Below are positions 34,140 through 45,900 of a stretch of DNA of 64,000 bases, piece by piece. Location: the NCBI GenBank assembly GCA_963573385.1, contig CAUYLG010070558.1:1-64000 (forward strand), read 5' to 3'. Both the position numbers and the translations under genes were made by a program. Within the stretch, counting starts at the first letter, position 1. Each line of letters starts with the position of its first letter. The notes below the pieces were generated by a model. The model ran no database searches. It saw only the letters and a list, made by a program, of their open reading frames with translations, and was not told the DNA's origin. The stretch comes from Cacajao melanocephalus (Eukaryota > Chordata > Mammalia > Primates > Pitheciidae).

Positions 34140-34260
34140 GAAGAATACCTCAGAATGATGGGCTGGGAGTCCTAGACCTGCCACTGATGAGTTGAATGAC
34201 CCTGATCAAGTTAGGTAACCTCTCCAAGACACTGAGGATCTAACACTGTCATATCTCTAC
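34140..34260 (+). repeat. MIR relic
   Basis: CTGGGAGTCCTAGACCTGCC and ATCAAGTTAGGTAACCTCTC. Confidence 0.65.
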
Positions 34261-34289
34261 AACTTGGTGGCCCAAGCACTTCTAGGCTT

Positions 34290-34765
<476 letters not shown>

Positions 34766-35039
34766 AAGAAGAGCTCCCAGTTGACTGTAAGATCACAGGT
34801 ACTCTCACTTAAGCCCCTCCTGCCACCTACCCCATGCCAGGCCCTGTGCTGAGCACAGGGACAGAGAAAAGATTCAGGCCCAAATCCTGCCTTCAAGAAA
34901 CATTCAGGGTGAGCGGAGACAGACTAGACTAAATTAGACTATGTAGTAGTATTGCTATCAAAGAAGTTTTCACTCCTTACTTCATTCCTTTGCTCACTCA
35001 GTGAACATTCCCCGAGCCCCACTGTGTAAGAAGGGTCAG

Positions 35040-35560
35040 CATAGACTCCCCATCACTGAGCACTAATTGAGCACGTGCCATATACCTAGCCTTGTGCCAA
35101 GCTCCATAGAGGCAGCGCAATCAGGCGTGGTCCTTGCCTTGGAGGAAGTTCTAGGCCTCATGGAAGACTACACAGACAGGAATAAACCAGCTCTGAAACC
35201 AGGCGGAATGAAGAAAGTACTAGCCTTAGTGCCACTGGGCTGTGGGAGTGAGTGACGATGCTGGTGGTCTAGGAAGCCCCCACTGAGGAGGTGGCAGCCT
35301 TTGAGGTGGGCCTTACAGGATGGGCATCAGTTTGTCAGGTGAATGAGGAAACCGAGGTCTCGTTGGCAGAGGGAACAGCATGTGTGAAGGCTGGCAGAGG
35401 GAAAAGGTCTGGTGTGGCTGGGAGCAGAGGGAATAGCAGAAGTTGGTTGGTGTCCCGTGGGTGATAGGGAGCCATGGAATGTTTGTCACAGGGAAGGGAT
35501 GTGACTAGGCCGGGTTTTGGAGGCTCATCCTGGTGGCCAGTATGGAGGCAGGGAGGGCCG
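35040..35560 (+). repeat. Ancient medium-reiteration repeat next to PLEKHB1 exon 6
   Basis: GAGCACGTGCCATATACCTA at the start and GGCAGAGGGAACAGCATGTG in the middle, as in the related relics at 9420 and 60000. It ends within about 15 nt of the exon-6 donor. Confidence 0.5.
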
Positions 35561-35573
35561 AGCCAGCACTTAC

Positions 35574-35678
35574 CCAGATCCACCTCTCAACCTTACAGGG
35601 GCTCCACGAGCGGGTCACACACCTGACCTTGGAGCAAACCCGGCGGCTTCTGGGAGGGACGGTGGCTCCAGCTGGGGC
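35574..35678 (-). CDS. PLEKHB1: PLEKHB1 coding exon 6 (frame-preserving, probably alternative)
   Basis: 105 nt (exactly 35 codons), phase 0 at both ends, acceptor TTGAGCAG, donor GTAAGT. It encodes a basic linker, APAGATVPPRSRRVCSKVRC followed by VTRSWSPCKVERWIW, with three Cys and eight Arg/Lys-rich positions. Skipping it keeps the frame and would join the PH domain directly to VRVYSPYQ. Isoforms lacking this segment are known for the human gene as I recall. Trp163 stands where I remember Arg. An ancient repeat abuts the exon on its 3' side. Confidence 0.95.
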
Positions 35679-36869
35679 CTGCTCAAGCCACAGAAACCCA
35701 AGAAGGGGGAGGGAGGGGGTGTCAGAGGCCCTCTACACCTGAAGAGACTCAGAGCTCTTTCTAGACCCTACCAGAGCCCTCCGCCAGCTGGGCTGTGGCA
35801 GGGAGTGTCCTCTTTCTCCTCAGCTCTCATGGTAATGGGGGAGGCTCAGAGAAGGCTGATGACTGCCAAAGTTACACAGAAAAGGACAAGTAGTCTCTTT
35901 CCAGAATTAGCCCACCCTCCTCTATTTCATGCTGCTGGGGTTCCCTATCTCCAGGGAGGACAGGTGACTCCCATCTGTCCTCTAGCCCACCTGGTCCACT
36001 TCACCCCCAGCCTCGTCCCTGGCTGTGGCCCCAGGCCCTGTTCCTAGTAAAGCTGCTGTTAGGGGTTCCTGGAGCCTCGATCCGGAGTGAGGTATGAATT
36101 GCAGCATGTCAGAGGACAAAGGGCAGGTCATTCCCACACAGGCTACAGAGAGAAGCCCATATACACAGAGGTGAACACACAGAGACAGGCAGACACAGGC
36201 ACAAACACGCCCCCACTGTAGTAAGCCCAGGCCCAGAGGGATGTGTGTATGTGGAATATGGGAGGTAGAATAGAGGTCGGGGCAGAGAGAAGGGTCAGGA
36301 GAGCCACAGGAGATGGACAGGGAGAGAAAGACGAGGCCGCTTCATAGAGTCACAGAGTGCAGATGGTCGCCCTTGCCTCCTTCCCTCGGCCTTTCTTTGG
36401 TGGAACTGATTCGCTCCACATAAAGAAGCTTTGGAGCTCAGAGCCAGGGTAGCCCAACTGGGGGTCCCTCTACCCGGCGGACTGCTATAGCCTCCTTACT
36501 CCCAGCTTCCTCCAATTCACCCACCACTTGGAAGCCTGAGTCTGTCCCCCAAAATCTGACCACAGCCCTCACTGCTGAATGCCCTTTTTTGCTCCCTACA
36601 GGCCTCAGGAAAAGTCCATTTCCTCCAACTGGACTTTGAAGCCCATCATGAGCTGGCCCCAATGACCTCAGAGGTCACTCTCCTATTTTATTCACCCCAT
36701 GAATTGCTCTCCAGCCAGGCAGACTCTGGGCCCTTAGACACATGCATATGTGCACACACACTTGTGCACACACACACAGGCACACATCACTTCTGTGCCG
36801 CTGCTCATGCAGTTACTTCTGCAGATAATGTGCTCCTCTCAAAATCTCACTGACCTAGGTTCCATGATA
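35679..36869. other. PLEKHB1 intron 5, no gene feature
   Basis: Upstream of exon 6. GC-rich, with a MIR trace at about 35815-35880 and small CA-rich bits at 36165-36215 and 36745-36790. Open frames here look like chance. Confidence 0.5.
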
Positions 36870-37055
36870 GGCTTTTCCACTAACTTAAGACTATAAGCTT
36901 TGGACAAGTCACCTGCCCTCTCTGAACCTCGGCTTCCTTATCTATAAAATGGAACTAAATACCAACCTACACCCACCTGCCCTGCCAGGGTTGTTGGAAG
37001 ATGAAATGTCACTGATGCCAGGGACTTAGCATGATGCCTGGCCCTCAGCAGGTAG
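36870..37055 (+). repeat. MIR relic
   Basis: TTGGACAAGTCACCTGCCCT, CTATAAAATGGAACTAAATA and ATGATGCCTGGCCCTCAG. Confidence 0.75.
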
Positions 37056-37279
37056 ATGCCTGAGGGGGTTTCTAAATGCATCCAGGTCTCCCCTGCTGCT
37101 TCCCAGTGGACTTTCTCTGTGGGTGAGCGGGGGCTTCGTTGTGCCACACAGAGAAAGAGCAAGCACAGATTCTGGAGTCAGGCAGATAGGGGTGGAGGCC
37201 AAGCTGGGCCTTGGGCGGCTCTTGAAACCCTCACCTCCATCAGTCACAAGCTCTGTTGAGTTCATCCCCTAAATATATC

Positions 37280-38400
37280 CTGTACTCGTCAGCCTGTCTC
37301 GGCCAGCAAGGCCTTAGTCCAGATCTCTAGTCTGTTGTCTGGACAGTGTCCCAGCCTCCTAACTGGCCTCTAGGTGTCTACAATCCTTTCCCTACCTACC
37401 AGCCAGACTATCTTTTTTTCTTTTTTCTATAACAAAATTTCATAAACTGACAGACTACTCTTTGTTGTTTACACACCAAACATTACAAGTGTCTTTTTAT
37501 CTTTTTTTTTTTTTGAGATGGAATTTTGCTCTTGTTGCCCAGGCTGGAGTACAATGGTACAATCTCGGCTCGCCACAACCTCCACCTCTTGGGTTCAAGC
37601 AGTTCTCCTGCCTCAGCCTCCCAAGTAGCTGGGATTACAGGCATGTGCCACCATACCTGGCTAATTTTTGTAGTTTTAGTACAGACAGGGTTTCTCCATG
37701 TTGGTCTGGCTGGTCTTGAACTCCCGACCTCAGGTGATCAGCCTGCCTCTGCCTCTCAAAGTTCTGGGATTATAGGCATGAGTCACTGCACCCGGCTAAC
37801 AAGTATCTTTTTAAAAATATAAATTGAACCTGATCTGATCATGCCATCCTTCCGCTCAAAAACTTTTCATGGCGCCCTGGTGCTCTTAGCAGAAACCAAC
37901 GTCCTTCATACAGCCCACAGGGCCTGGTCCTGCCAACCCTCCTTCCCCACTTACCCACTTACTCCTTAAGCACCAGCCACTCCAGCTGTCCTTCTGTTCC
38001 TCAACTTGCCAACATCTTAACCTCTCTCAGAGCCTTTGCACATGCTGATCCCTCTGACTGGAATGCTGTTTAGCAAAGGGGATTCAGGGAATGCTGAATT
38101 CCCTTTACCTCAGCCCCACACTTTTTACCCAGTCAATTTCTGTTTATCCTTCAGTTCTCAGTTTAAGGTTTGCCTGAACTACCACCTGGATGAAAGGGCC
38201 AGACACTGTAAATCTCGGTTAGAGCCCTTATTACTATTGAAATGGAATAATTAATTGTTTCATGTCTGGCTCCTCATTAGGCTGAGTACAGGAGGGCAGA
38301 GCCCGCATCTCTTTGGTTCGTCTCTGATCGCTGGCACTTGGCACAGCACCTGGCCCATAGTAGGGGCTCACTAAATATTTGTTGTGCTGATGAATGAGTT
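37280..38400 (+). repeat. Long L2 copy interrupted by an Alu
   Basis: CCTCCTAACTGGCCTCTAGG before and CTGATCTGATCATGCCATCC, AGAGCCTTTGCACATGCTGA and TAGTAGGGGCTCACTAAATA after the Alu at 37502-37796; in order, about 800 bp of L2. Confidence 0.8.
37502..37796 (-). mobile_element. Alu with target-site duplication
   Basis: T13 head, CACCCGGC end. ACAAGT(G/A)TCTTTTTA lies before and after it. Confidence 0.95.
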
Positions 38401-38409
38401 TCAGTCTTA

Positions 38410-38512
38410 CAGGGAGAGAACAATAACCCCAACCTCACAGGACCGTTGTGAGGAGCAGCTGGAATGATACCTGCACCACGCCTGGCACATAATAGTTGCT
38501 CGATAAAAGACA
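38410..38512 (+). repeat. MIR 3' part
   Basis: CCTCACAGGACCGTTGTGAG and GCCTGGCACATAATAGTTGC. Confidence 0.8.
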
Positions 38513-38750
38513 GTTCCTTTTCCGCAGCTCACATGTCACTCCCTCCAGCAAGTCTCCATGGAGGCTTCTCTCTCCCCTCTGAGCACCAGTTGGCTGTCCC
38601 CTATCCTTTCCCACTTGGGACTTAGGCATCAGAGTCCGCACAAACACACGAGACTAAGAACTTCTGGCAGGTGAAGACCGAGTCTGAGTCACTCATGATT
38701 CCATGGCACATGGAGGTGGTGGGGAGAGGGGGAGAGAATGGGGGACTCAC

Positions 38751-38790
38751 CGGGGTGGAGTTTGCCTCCAGCAGCGCTGTCTTCCATGCT
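38751..38790 (-). CDS. PLEKHB1: PLEKHB1 coding exon 5 (PH C-terminal helix)
   Basis: A short 40-nt exon, acceptor GCTTTTCAG, donor GTGAGT. It encodes AWKTALLEANSTP (118-130), the amphipathic C-terminal helix of the PH domain with the near-invariant Trp119. The donor is in phase 0. Confidence 0.96.
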
Positions 38791-39867
38791 CTGAAAAGCA
38801 AATCCCACCAGAGCATGAGGAGGGAGTTTGGGGATAGGGGAATTGGGCCCCCACATTTTAGATTTTCCTCTCCAACTCAGCCTCAAGCCCCAGTCTCTCA
38901 TGAAAGGAGAGATCGCTTGTCTCCCTCAGGAAGACAAAGGTGACCCCTCCCCTGCCCCAGTCACATGGATGGAACACAAAGTGAGCCTAATTTCATTCTT
39001 CTTGTCCCCTGTAGAAGTTCCAGTTTCCTCATCTACACAGTAGACGGTGGGGCTTGGGTGGTCTCTCAGAGGATGTCAGATTCTGACACTCCTGGGTGGG
39101 TGCTCTAGCTGCAGCCCCCCTCCACACCCCAAATCTACAAACAAAACATTTCCCCAAAGCTCTGTCCCCAGAGCCCTAGGAAGGCCCAGCAGACATGGGA
39201 CAATTGGGCCTTTGTTGGTTGCCATGGCACCTGCTGGGTTGGACAAGGCGGCTCTGTGCTGTCTGCCTGGAGCTCAGCTTCCCTACTCCCACACACCCGT
39301 CTCTTTCACTCTCCTCCAGCGCAAAGGCCATGCACCCCTCAGCCAGAGGGTAGGAAGGGATGGTATGTGAGCAAGCGGACGGGGCCTGAGGAGGACACAC
39401 CCAGGCTGGCCGTGTGGATATGCATCTGACATTGGGGTACCCCTGCCTGGGACATAGCTGACTGCCTTTGTAGGGAAGTCTGGGGCTACCCCTCAGATCA
39501 GAGTCCACCAGCAGGGCAGGGCATCTTCTCAGAGGGAAGCAAGGGTGCCACTAGGCTGCCCTGCTCCCTCAGGTGAGGGCTCACCTCAGAAGCTGCTAAA
39601 GACCAGGAACCAGACACCTGAGGCAGGTGTGCACACCTCCCCTCAGCAATCCTGAGTTCATCTGAGACCGCATGAGGAGTCCACTGTGTGCCATGCCAAT
39701 CACCATGAGCCCTCCAAATCCACTCCACCCACCTCCAATGAGACACCCTTGCCAACTGGCTTTAGTGCCCTCTTCCTACTGTCAGAGAGTCAGAAGGCCC
39801 AATGAGAAGGGGGTGCCTGGTCACTTTCCCCAAGATTCCACCCCATCCTCTCCTGGGAGTGACTCAC
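38791..39867. other. PLEKHB1 intron 4, no feature recognised
   Basis: Repeat-poor GC-rich intron; open frames here lack recognisable domains. Confidence 0.5.
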
Positions 39868-39970
39868 AGGGCATCATCCTTGGTCTCTGCACATAAGTGC
39901 AGGCGGGAGCCTTCCCGTAGGTTCACGGTGAGCAGGCCATCTCGGCTCCGGCCCTCTGGGGGCTGCACAT
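39868..39970 (-). CDS. PLEKHB1: PLEKHB1 coding exon 4 (PH domain)
   Basis: 103 nt, acceptor CTTCCAG, donor GTGAGT. It encodes Asp83 to the first two bases of Leu117: VQPPEGRSRDG, then the LLTVNLREGSRLHLCAET strands that complete the PH beta barrel. Ser104 replaces the Gly I recall in human. Confidence 0.97.
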
Positions 39971-40363
39971 CTGGAAGCAGACACATATATATGGGTTTCC
40001 ACAGGCACAAGCCCCAGGTCCCCCCAGTAAACCAGGAACAGGAATAGGAACTGACTTTTTTGGGCTGTTTACTGGCCATTGCCAAGCTCTTCCGTTCCAT
40101 ATACTCTCTCAGGGATTCTACTCTATGCTTCCAACCTTTCCAACCTTTCCATGCTGATGCTTCCCTCAGCACACCTCCCAGTTACCCTGTTGTAACTGTG
40201 GCCTGAGCCTTGGTGGAGGAATGTGGAGATTTGCTGTGATTCTGGGCCACTTTGCTACTCTGAGCCTCCTAATTTCATTTCATCTTCATCCAGTAACTAG
40301 TGCCTGGAGGGCAGGACTGTTCCTGACTCACCTGAGATACGGCACAAAGGATAAAGGCACTAA

Positions 40364-40908
<545 letters not shown>

Positions 40909-41045
40909 TGACAGAGGCTCAGAAGCAACATTTGGGAAATGCCTCTGAAAGCTGCAAAGAGTCTTCCAACTGCAGGTATTCTCAGACACAGTGGGAGGGC
41001 TCTGCCCACAGTCACGGAGCCACAGAGGAAGGGGCTTCTGCTCAC

Positions 41046-41198
41046 CGTGGCACTCTTGGCCGATCTTTATGTCACGGACATTGAGGTGGATGAGCACACG
41101 GTCCTCCTCGTCCTGCGCTGTCTCATCATGGTAGTATCCCAGGGTTCCGTCCATCCACAGGGCAAACCAGTTTCGCTTCCAGCGGCGGAGAATGGAGC
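41046..41198 (-). CDS. PLEKHB1: PLEKHB1 coding exon 3 (PH domain core)
   Basis: 153 nt, acceptor TTGTACAG, donor GTGAGC. It encodes Ser32/33 to His82: the first basic loop of the PH fold (ILRRWKRNWF, the region that contacts phosphoinositide or phosphatidylserine head groups in this family), the GTLGYY strand, and the acidic DETAQDEEDRV loop. Met47, Leu70 and Gln79 differ from my memory of human (Leu, Phe, Pro). Confidence 0.97.
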
Positions 41199-41520
41199 CT
41201 GTACAATATTCCAGATGCATAAGCAGGCTGATCCCAGAGCCTGCTGGTGATAGGAGCCCCAGACAGGCTCCCAAGTCCCCTCAGCCTCAGTCCCTAGTGT
41301 TATAACCACATTTTTCTGGTGTATCTACTCCCTGAAATGAGGGCAGGACCTCTTTCTCTCTTGCTCACTTCCTACCTCCTATTGGGCCTGATGCATAGTA
41401 GAGGCTCAATAAATGTGTTGAATGGGGAAATGAGTAATGGGGCCCATTGCTTGGGAGCTTCTAAGGCCAAGCCCCAGGTCTTTTCAAGGGCAAAGACCTC
41501 TCCCTACCTTGAGCCTCCAT

Positions 41521-41808
41521 CTTCTCTCTCTCTCTCTCTTTTGAGATAGGGTCTTGCTCTGTCACCCAGGCTGGAGTGCAGTGGCGCAAGCATAGCTCAC
41601 AGCGGCAAGTGATCCTCTGGCTTCAGCCTCCCAAACAACTGGGTCATCAGGCATGTACCACTGCACCTGGCTGATTTTTAATTTTTGGTAGAGACAGTGG
41701 GTCTCACCATGTTGTCCAGGTTGGTATCAAATTCCTGGGCTCAAGCGATCCTCCCAGCTCAGCCTCCCAAAGTGATGGGATTTCAGGCATGAGCCACTGT
41801 GCTGGCCT
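41521..41808 (-). mobile_element. Alu with (CT)n head
   Basis: TCTCTCTCTCTCTCTTTTGAGATAGGGT; diverged; ends CACTGTGCTGGCC. Confidence 0.9.
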
Positions 41809-42224
41809 CTTATCTCTCATCTCTGACTCATGTGATGGTTCTTTGTGTAGCCTCTGCCTCATGTACCACACTGGGAGTTGCAGCTCCCCTCACAGGTCCT
41901 GGCACCTGGGGAGACCTGTGCTCAATGTTTGCTGAACGGAATGAACCAAGAATGGACAGGGGGATGGGGCATAGGGCTGCCTGTCCCAGGGGTCCCCAGG
42001 ATAGCTTGTGCTCACGTCATGATTCTGGTCAGAGGTGGGTCTGGAACCTGAGACCTAGCTTCAGACATTTTGGAACTGGAAATCTTAACAGAGAAGGGCA
42101 AAGACATAAGAGAACTTCTGCGGGCTTTGTGGATTCCAAAGCACAGAGGCAGTTTTCACTTTGTTCTGTGCATTGTTCTATGTCCAGCCCGGGGTTGGGG
42201 GACTGTGGACACACAGAGGGTCAA

Positions 42225-42545
42225 ACCCAGCCCCTGTCCTTGAGGAGCTCGCAGACTGGGGGCAGTCTAGGGTCAGAGAGTGGGGAGACCCACAGATAAA
42301 GACAGTTCTATTATAAGGAGATCACTGTAAGGCATGGTGGGAACCGAGAAGGGAGCTTCTAATCCAGCTTGATGCTACCGCGGGGGCAGCGGTGGGGGCT
42401 GGAGGAAAAGCCAAGGAAGGCTCCTCAGGGAGGGACCCATCTGAGATGAGTGGTGAAGAACAAGTGGAAGTTTACCACACAGTCAGGAATGGGAAAGACC
42501 TTCAGGCAGAGGAAAGAGCGTGGGCAGAGGAAAAGATGAAAACGT
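42225..42545 (+). repeat. Ancient medium-reiteration repeat, diverged
   Basis: CCCCTGTCCTTGAGGAGCTC and CTTCAGGCAGAGGAAAGAGC resemble the relics at 9420, 35040 and 60000. Confidence 0.4.
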
Positions 42546-42636
42546 CCTGGCTTCTTGGGAGAAGGGTTCCCCATGGCAAGCCCAGTAAGCCACTTCTCTC
42601 ACCCTGCCCCAGGACCAGGGGCCCAGGATCACTCAC

Positions 42637-42712
42637 TCTGTCTCCACAGCCAGCCGCCCCTCAGCAGGGCCATTTCTTCAAAAGGACTTTCCAGGGCGGA
42701 GTCAGGCGGGAC
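42637..42712 (-). CDS. PLEKHB1: PLEKHB1 coding exon 2
   Basis: 76 nt, acceptor CTCACAG, donor GTGAGT. It encodes residues 7-31 and the first base of Ser32, including the beginning of the PH domain (GGWLWRQ, beta strand 1). It also contains an in-frame ATG (Met20, MALLRGGW) that could serve as the start of a transcript beginning at an internal promoter. Residue 23 is Leu where I recall Val in human. Confidence 0.95.
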
Positions 42713-42929
42713 CTGTGAGAGGAGCCACAGGAGACACAGGCCTCAGCAGCAACTCCCTGGAGAGAAGCCCCCAGCCCTGCCGTCCCCAGGAGAGCCACCC
42801 AGGAAATGTTTGAAGGAGGGTTAGTAAACAAACAAGGACCAGGCGCCTTGGCCTCCTCCGCATTCTCTGCTCAGGAAGAGAATGGGAGTACTGTCTCTGT
42901 GGGGTCATCAGGGCAGCCAGCCGTTGGTG

Positions 42930-43030
42930 TGGGGTGGGGGTGGGGACCAGGAGCCTGGATTCCAGTCCCAGCTCCGTAACCTTGGTCACGTCCCTCCTCC
43001 CTGCCCCTCTGTCCTGGCCTCAGTTTCTAG
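42930..43030 (+). repeat. MIR fragment
   Basis: GGATTCCAGTCCCAGCTCCG and GTCCTGGCCTCAGTTTC. Confidence 0.65.
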
Positions 43031-43284
43031 CTCTGTAGAAGTGCGTCTGCGAGGCAGGCAGAGGCTGCAGGAGCTCTTGAAACATTAGAATATGCTTCTA
43101 TTGTGGAGCATGAGACTCTTAAAGTATTAGAACCATGGAATTCTGTAATGTGAAAGTGCAGAATATTAGAAGCACGGCAATGGATGGGGGAAAGACTCCC
43201 TCCCATTTGGACCCCACTAGAGCTGTTTACAAAGTGCTTAACAGAGCTCAACAGCAGCTGTAGATGGACCGAGCACTCTGTCCA

Positions 43285-43450
43285 AGTACCCCCCTCGGTG
43301 CTTTCATCCATTATCTCATTTAAGCCTCCCTGCAGTCCTTATTATTCCTATTTCAGAGATGAGGAAACAGGCCGGAGAGGTCTAATCAGTTGCACAGGAC
43401 CACTTGATCAGTAAGCAATGGAGCCCAGCCTCACACCCAGCAGTCCTGGT
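43285..43450 (+). repeat. MIR relic
   Basis: ATCTCATTTAAGCCTCCCTG and AGAGATGAGGAAACAGGCC. Confidence 0.75.
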
Positions 43451-43479
43451 TTCAATTGTTATGCCAGCAGGAGCTTTGA

Positions 43480-43615
43480 GAACTCCCGATGCCAGACCAC
43501 ACTCCATAACAATTAAATCAGAATGTGTGAGGGCAGGAGGCAAGCCCTGATACTCTTCAAAGATCCTCAGATGATTGCAATGTACAGCCAAGTTTGGAAG
43601 TCACCACACATACTA
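43480..43615 (+). repeat. MER5A-like relic
   Basis: AATTAAATCAGAATGTGTGA through CAGATGATTGCAATGTACAG follows the MER5A order. Confidence 0.6.
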
Positions 43616-43629
43616 CTCCCTCACCCTGT

Positions 43630-43750
43630 CCCCACGCTAACCCTGTTAGGGAGGGAATCTACTCCTATTTTACAGATGGACAGACTGAGGGGCTGCAAAT
43701 GACTCATCCATGTACGTGATGGTGCTTGCACTGGAATCCAGGTAGGTGCC
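43630..43750 (+). repeat. MIR relic
   Basis: CTATTTTACAGATGGACAGA and GCACTGGAATCCAGGTAGG. Confidence 0.65.
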
Positions 43751-43974
43751 CTCTGTTCCTGAGGGCGACTCACTTGTCAGCGGGTGCCTCCACCCCTCCC
43801 CCACCTGCTCACACCTGTTGCTGCGTAATAAGGGCTGGCACACCTGGGCTGGAAGGCCCGGTCTTGTCTGTTCCTCTTGCCGCTCCCTCCCCTCTCCACC
43901 GTCTTAACACAAGTCAGACAAGAGGCCCAGGTGCAAACGCCCTTTCCAGTCCCTCCCCTTGATGCACCCACCTT

Positions 43975-44210
43975 GTCTACACCTGTTGCGGATGTTGCTG
44001 CCAAAGCGGCCGCTACTCGATGCTGCTGCCACCCAACCCGCTGCGCTTGCGCTTTGTGCGCCCCGGAGAGCCTGGGGCATTTCTCTCCTCCGGCAGTGCC
44101 TAGGAGCCCAGCTGCCCCCGGGCCCCGCCCTCCGGACCTGCCCACCCCCAGGGAGGGGGCATGGCGTGGAGAGATGCTGACCCGAGGCGTGCTGGGACTT
44201 GTAGTCTACC
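43975..44210 (-). promoter_or_regulatory. GC/CpG-rich block, candidate internal PLEKHB1 promoter
   Basis: Many CpGs, a NotI-like GCGGCCGC at about 44007, CCCCGGGCCCCGCCC at about 44120 and a ZNF143/THAP11-type site at 44190-44205. It lies in the first PLEKHB1 intron, upstream of coding exon 2 whose Met20 could act as a start. PLEKHB1 is known to use more than one promoter. The strand is inferred from the gene; the block itself is not directional. Confidence 0.5.
44190..44205 (-). promoter_or_regulatory. ZNF143/THAP11 (SBS-type) motif
   Basis: On the minus strand it reads ACTACAAGTCCCAGCA, close to the known ACTACAATTCCCAGCA core found at CpG promoters. It sits beside the GC-rich block at 43975-44175. 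Confidence 0.6.
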
Positions 44211-44419
44211 CCTCTAGAGGCAGACAGAAGCAGCCTCGCCTGCAGTTCTACTTTTCTATTAAGACATTTGTTCACTCATTTATCATGAAATACTTTTTCT
44301 TAAGAGTCAATGAACTCAGTTCCTAGAAAAAAAAGTAAAGTTGCAAGGAGAAGCCAGGCTCCTAGTTTCGCGTGTTTTTTTTTGTTTGTTTGTTTTTTAT
44401 GCTTCCCCCTTCCATCCCC

Positions 44420-45085
44420 AGCTTCCAGTCTAGTGAGGGAGATTACATGGAAACACACAATTGGAGCGCAGGGTGTGATTTAACAATGGAAAAGATGAGC
44501 CTGACTTTTCCCAAAGGGTTCAGGAAAGCTTCCCAGAGGATGCTGAAAGGCACCTTGGAGGATGAGTGGCAGTTTCCAGGGTGACCCGAAGGGTCCCTAT
44601 GAGCACTGTCAGGATGTTGAAGAGTGCCCAGCATTTCTGTGTGTCGACAACATAGAGCGCAGGGGTGGGGAGGGCATGGGGAGTGGCAGGCGATAGAGCT
44701 GCAGGATTTGCAAAGAAATACCGCAGAGGCCTTGCACAACAGGCAGAGAGCTTGGATGTTATGACGCAGTGACTGGAGCTGGGGGTGGGAGTTTCAAAAT
44801 GAGAAGTGAGGTGTGTGATTAGGGGGTTGGAAAGGCCCCTCTAGGGCACAGTAAAGAATAGATTGGAGGGGGCCCACCTGGAGAAGGAAGACTTTATCTA
44901 TCACCTCGGACTGCGATCATTTCCTTCAATAGCTCAGCCCCGAAAACCCACACCTACCAGCAGCCACAGGATGTCATTCAGAGACCAGAGGCTGTCAGGG
45001 CCTAAAAGACTTCTACCCCGTCCCGTATGTAGGAAGGGTGCCCACCCTGCCCTGGGTCCTTCCTCCTCTCCCAGAGAACTCTTCC
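44420..45085. other. PLEKHB1 intron 1, no gene feature
   Basis: Contains diverged repeat-like sequence (about 44420-44830) but nothing firmly assignable. Confidence 0.45.
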
Positions 45086-45089
45086 TTAC

Positions 45090-45107
45090 CGGGGCTGCAG
45101 GGCTCAT
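45090..45107 (-). CDS. PLEKHB1: PLEKHB1 coding exon 1 (start codon)
   Basis: ATG at 45107-45105 opens MSPAAP, followed by donor GTAAGG. Three bases before the ATG is an A, so the start context is good. A pyrimidine-rich stretch ending CCCCCTTCAG at 45215-45220 could be the acceptor of a preceding 5' UTR exon, or this may be the first exon itself. Phase 0 at the donor. Confidence 0.9.
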
Positions 45108-45386
45108 GGTTCCCGGGCGGCCAGGGCAGCATTTCCCAGAAGGCTCCCGCAGGGGGGCATTTCCCTGAGCGCCTTAGAGATAAGGGGATCAGGAAGGTGC
45201 TACCAAGTGGGAGACTGAAGGGGGAGGCAAGGAGGGAGCGCACAAGTAAGGTCGACCTCTTTCTCCAGGCCCCTCCCAGCCTTTCCAACTGATGGCTCTA
45301 ACCCTAGGTTCACTGGACAAGTCATGTCGGATTCCGAGGTGGTCTTAGCCCAGCGTCGCCAAGGGTCCCAGGGTGGAAGCAGGGTG

Positions 45387-45450
45387 GGGGCGGGGTTGCG
45401 GGGGAGCACAGGAACGGGGTCGGTCCTCCTCCCTAGGTTGGGGGCGGGGC
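45387..45450 (-). promoter_or_regulatory. GC boxes upstream of PLEKHB1 coding exon 1
   Basis: Two Sp1-type GC boxes (GGGGCGGGG at 45387-45395 and GGGGCGGGGC at 45441-45450) lie about 280-340 nt upstream of the ATG in moderately GC-rich sequence. A TTAAAG-like stretch is at about 45517-45525. A distal promoter is plausible; no start site is evident. Confidence 0.45.
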
Positions 45451-45782
45451 TACATCTTTATTCTCAGGCCTGGCTGTTCAGCGCGCATCACCCCAGTCCT
45501 GGCTGCTCCGTCTGGCTCTTTAAGCCTTCCTCTCTTGCTCCTGCGACTCTGTAATCTTGACCTCGAGCTACCCGCGCGCTTCGGCCCTTTGTGCGGTGCC
45601 TGCCCTGCTGAGGGATTCGCCATGGCCAATCCTATTAGCCATTGAGTTCATCCCCTCTTAGCCGACCCAAGAACCAGCTCTCCCAAACCGCGTTGTTTTT
45701 CATCTCTGTGCCTTGAACTCACTCTCTGGTCCCTGGAACGTCCCAGCTCCAGCTTCTCCTAGCTAAATTTTCCACCTCCACA

Positions 45783-45900
45783 GTGGAAGGAAGAAAGGAA
45801 GGAACGGGAGGGGGAAAAAGAGGGAAGGAAAGAGATATGGAAGGCAGGAAAGAGAGAGGGAGGAAAGAAAGGAGGGGAAGGGGAAGGCAGGCAGGCAGGG
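45783..45900. repeat. GGAA-rich polypurine microsatellite
   Basis: Imperfect GGAA/GAAA/GGGA units on the plus strand, about 700 bp upstream of the PLEKHB1 start codon, ending in (GGCA)n. Confidence 0.92.

Noticed and set aside
35517..36047. 176-residue plus-strand open frame overlapping PLEKHB1 exon 6
   Set aside because: It is antisense to a real coding exon and arises from GC-rich composition; its composition shows no domain.
41799..42299. 166-residue plus-strand open frame in PLEKHB1 intron 2
   Set aside because: It begins inside an Alu and shows no known domain or splice structure.
43877..44326. 149-residue plus-strand and 123-residue minus-strand frames in the CpG-rich block
   Set aside because: GC-rich DNA has few stop codons. 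The Pro/Ala-rich peptides look like promoter DNA, which is the better reading.
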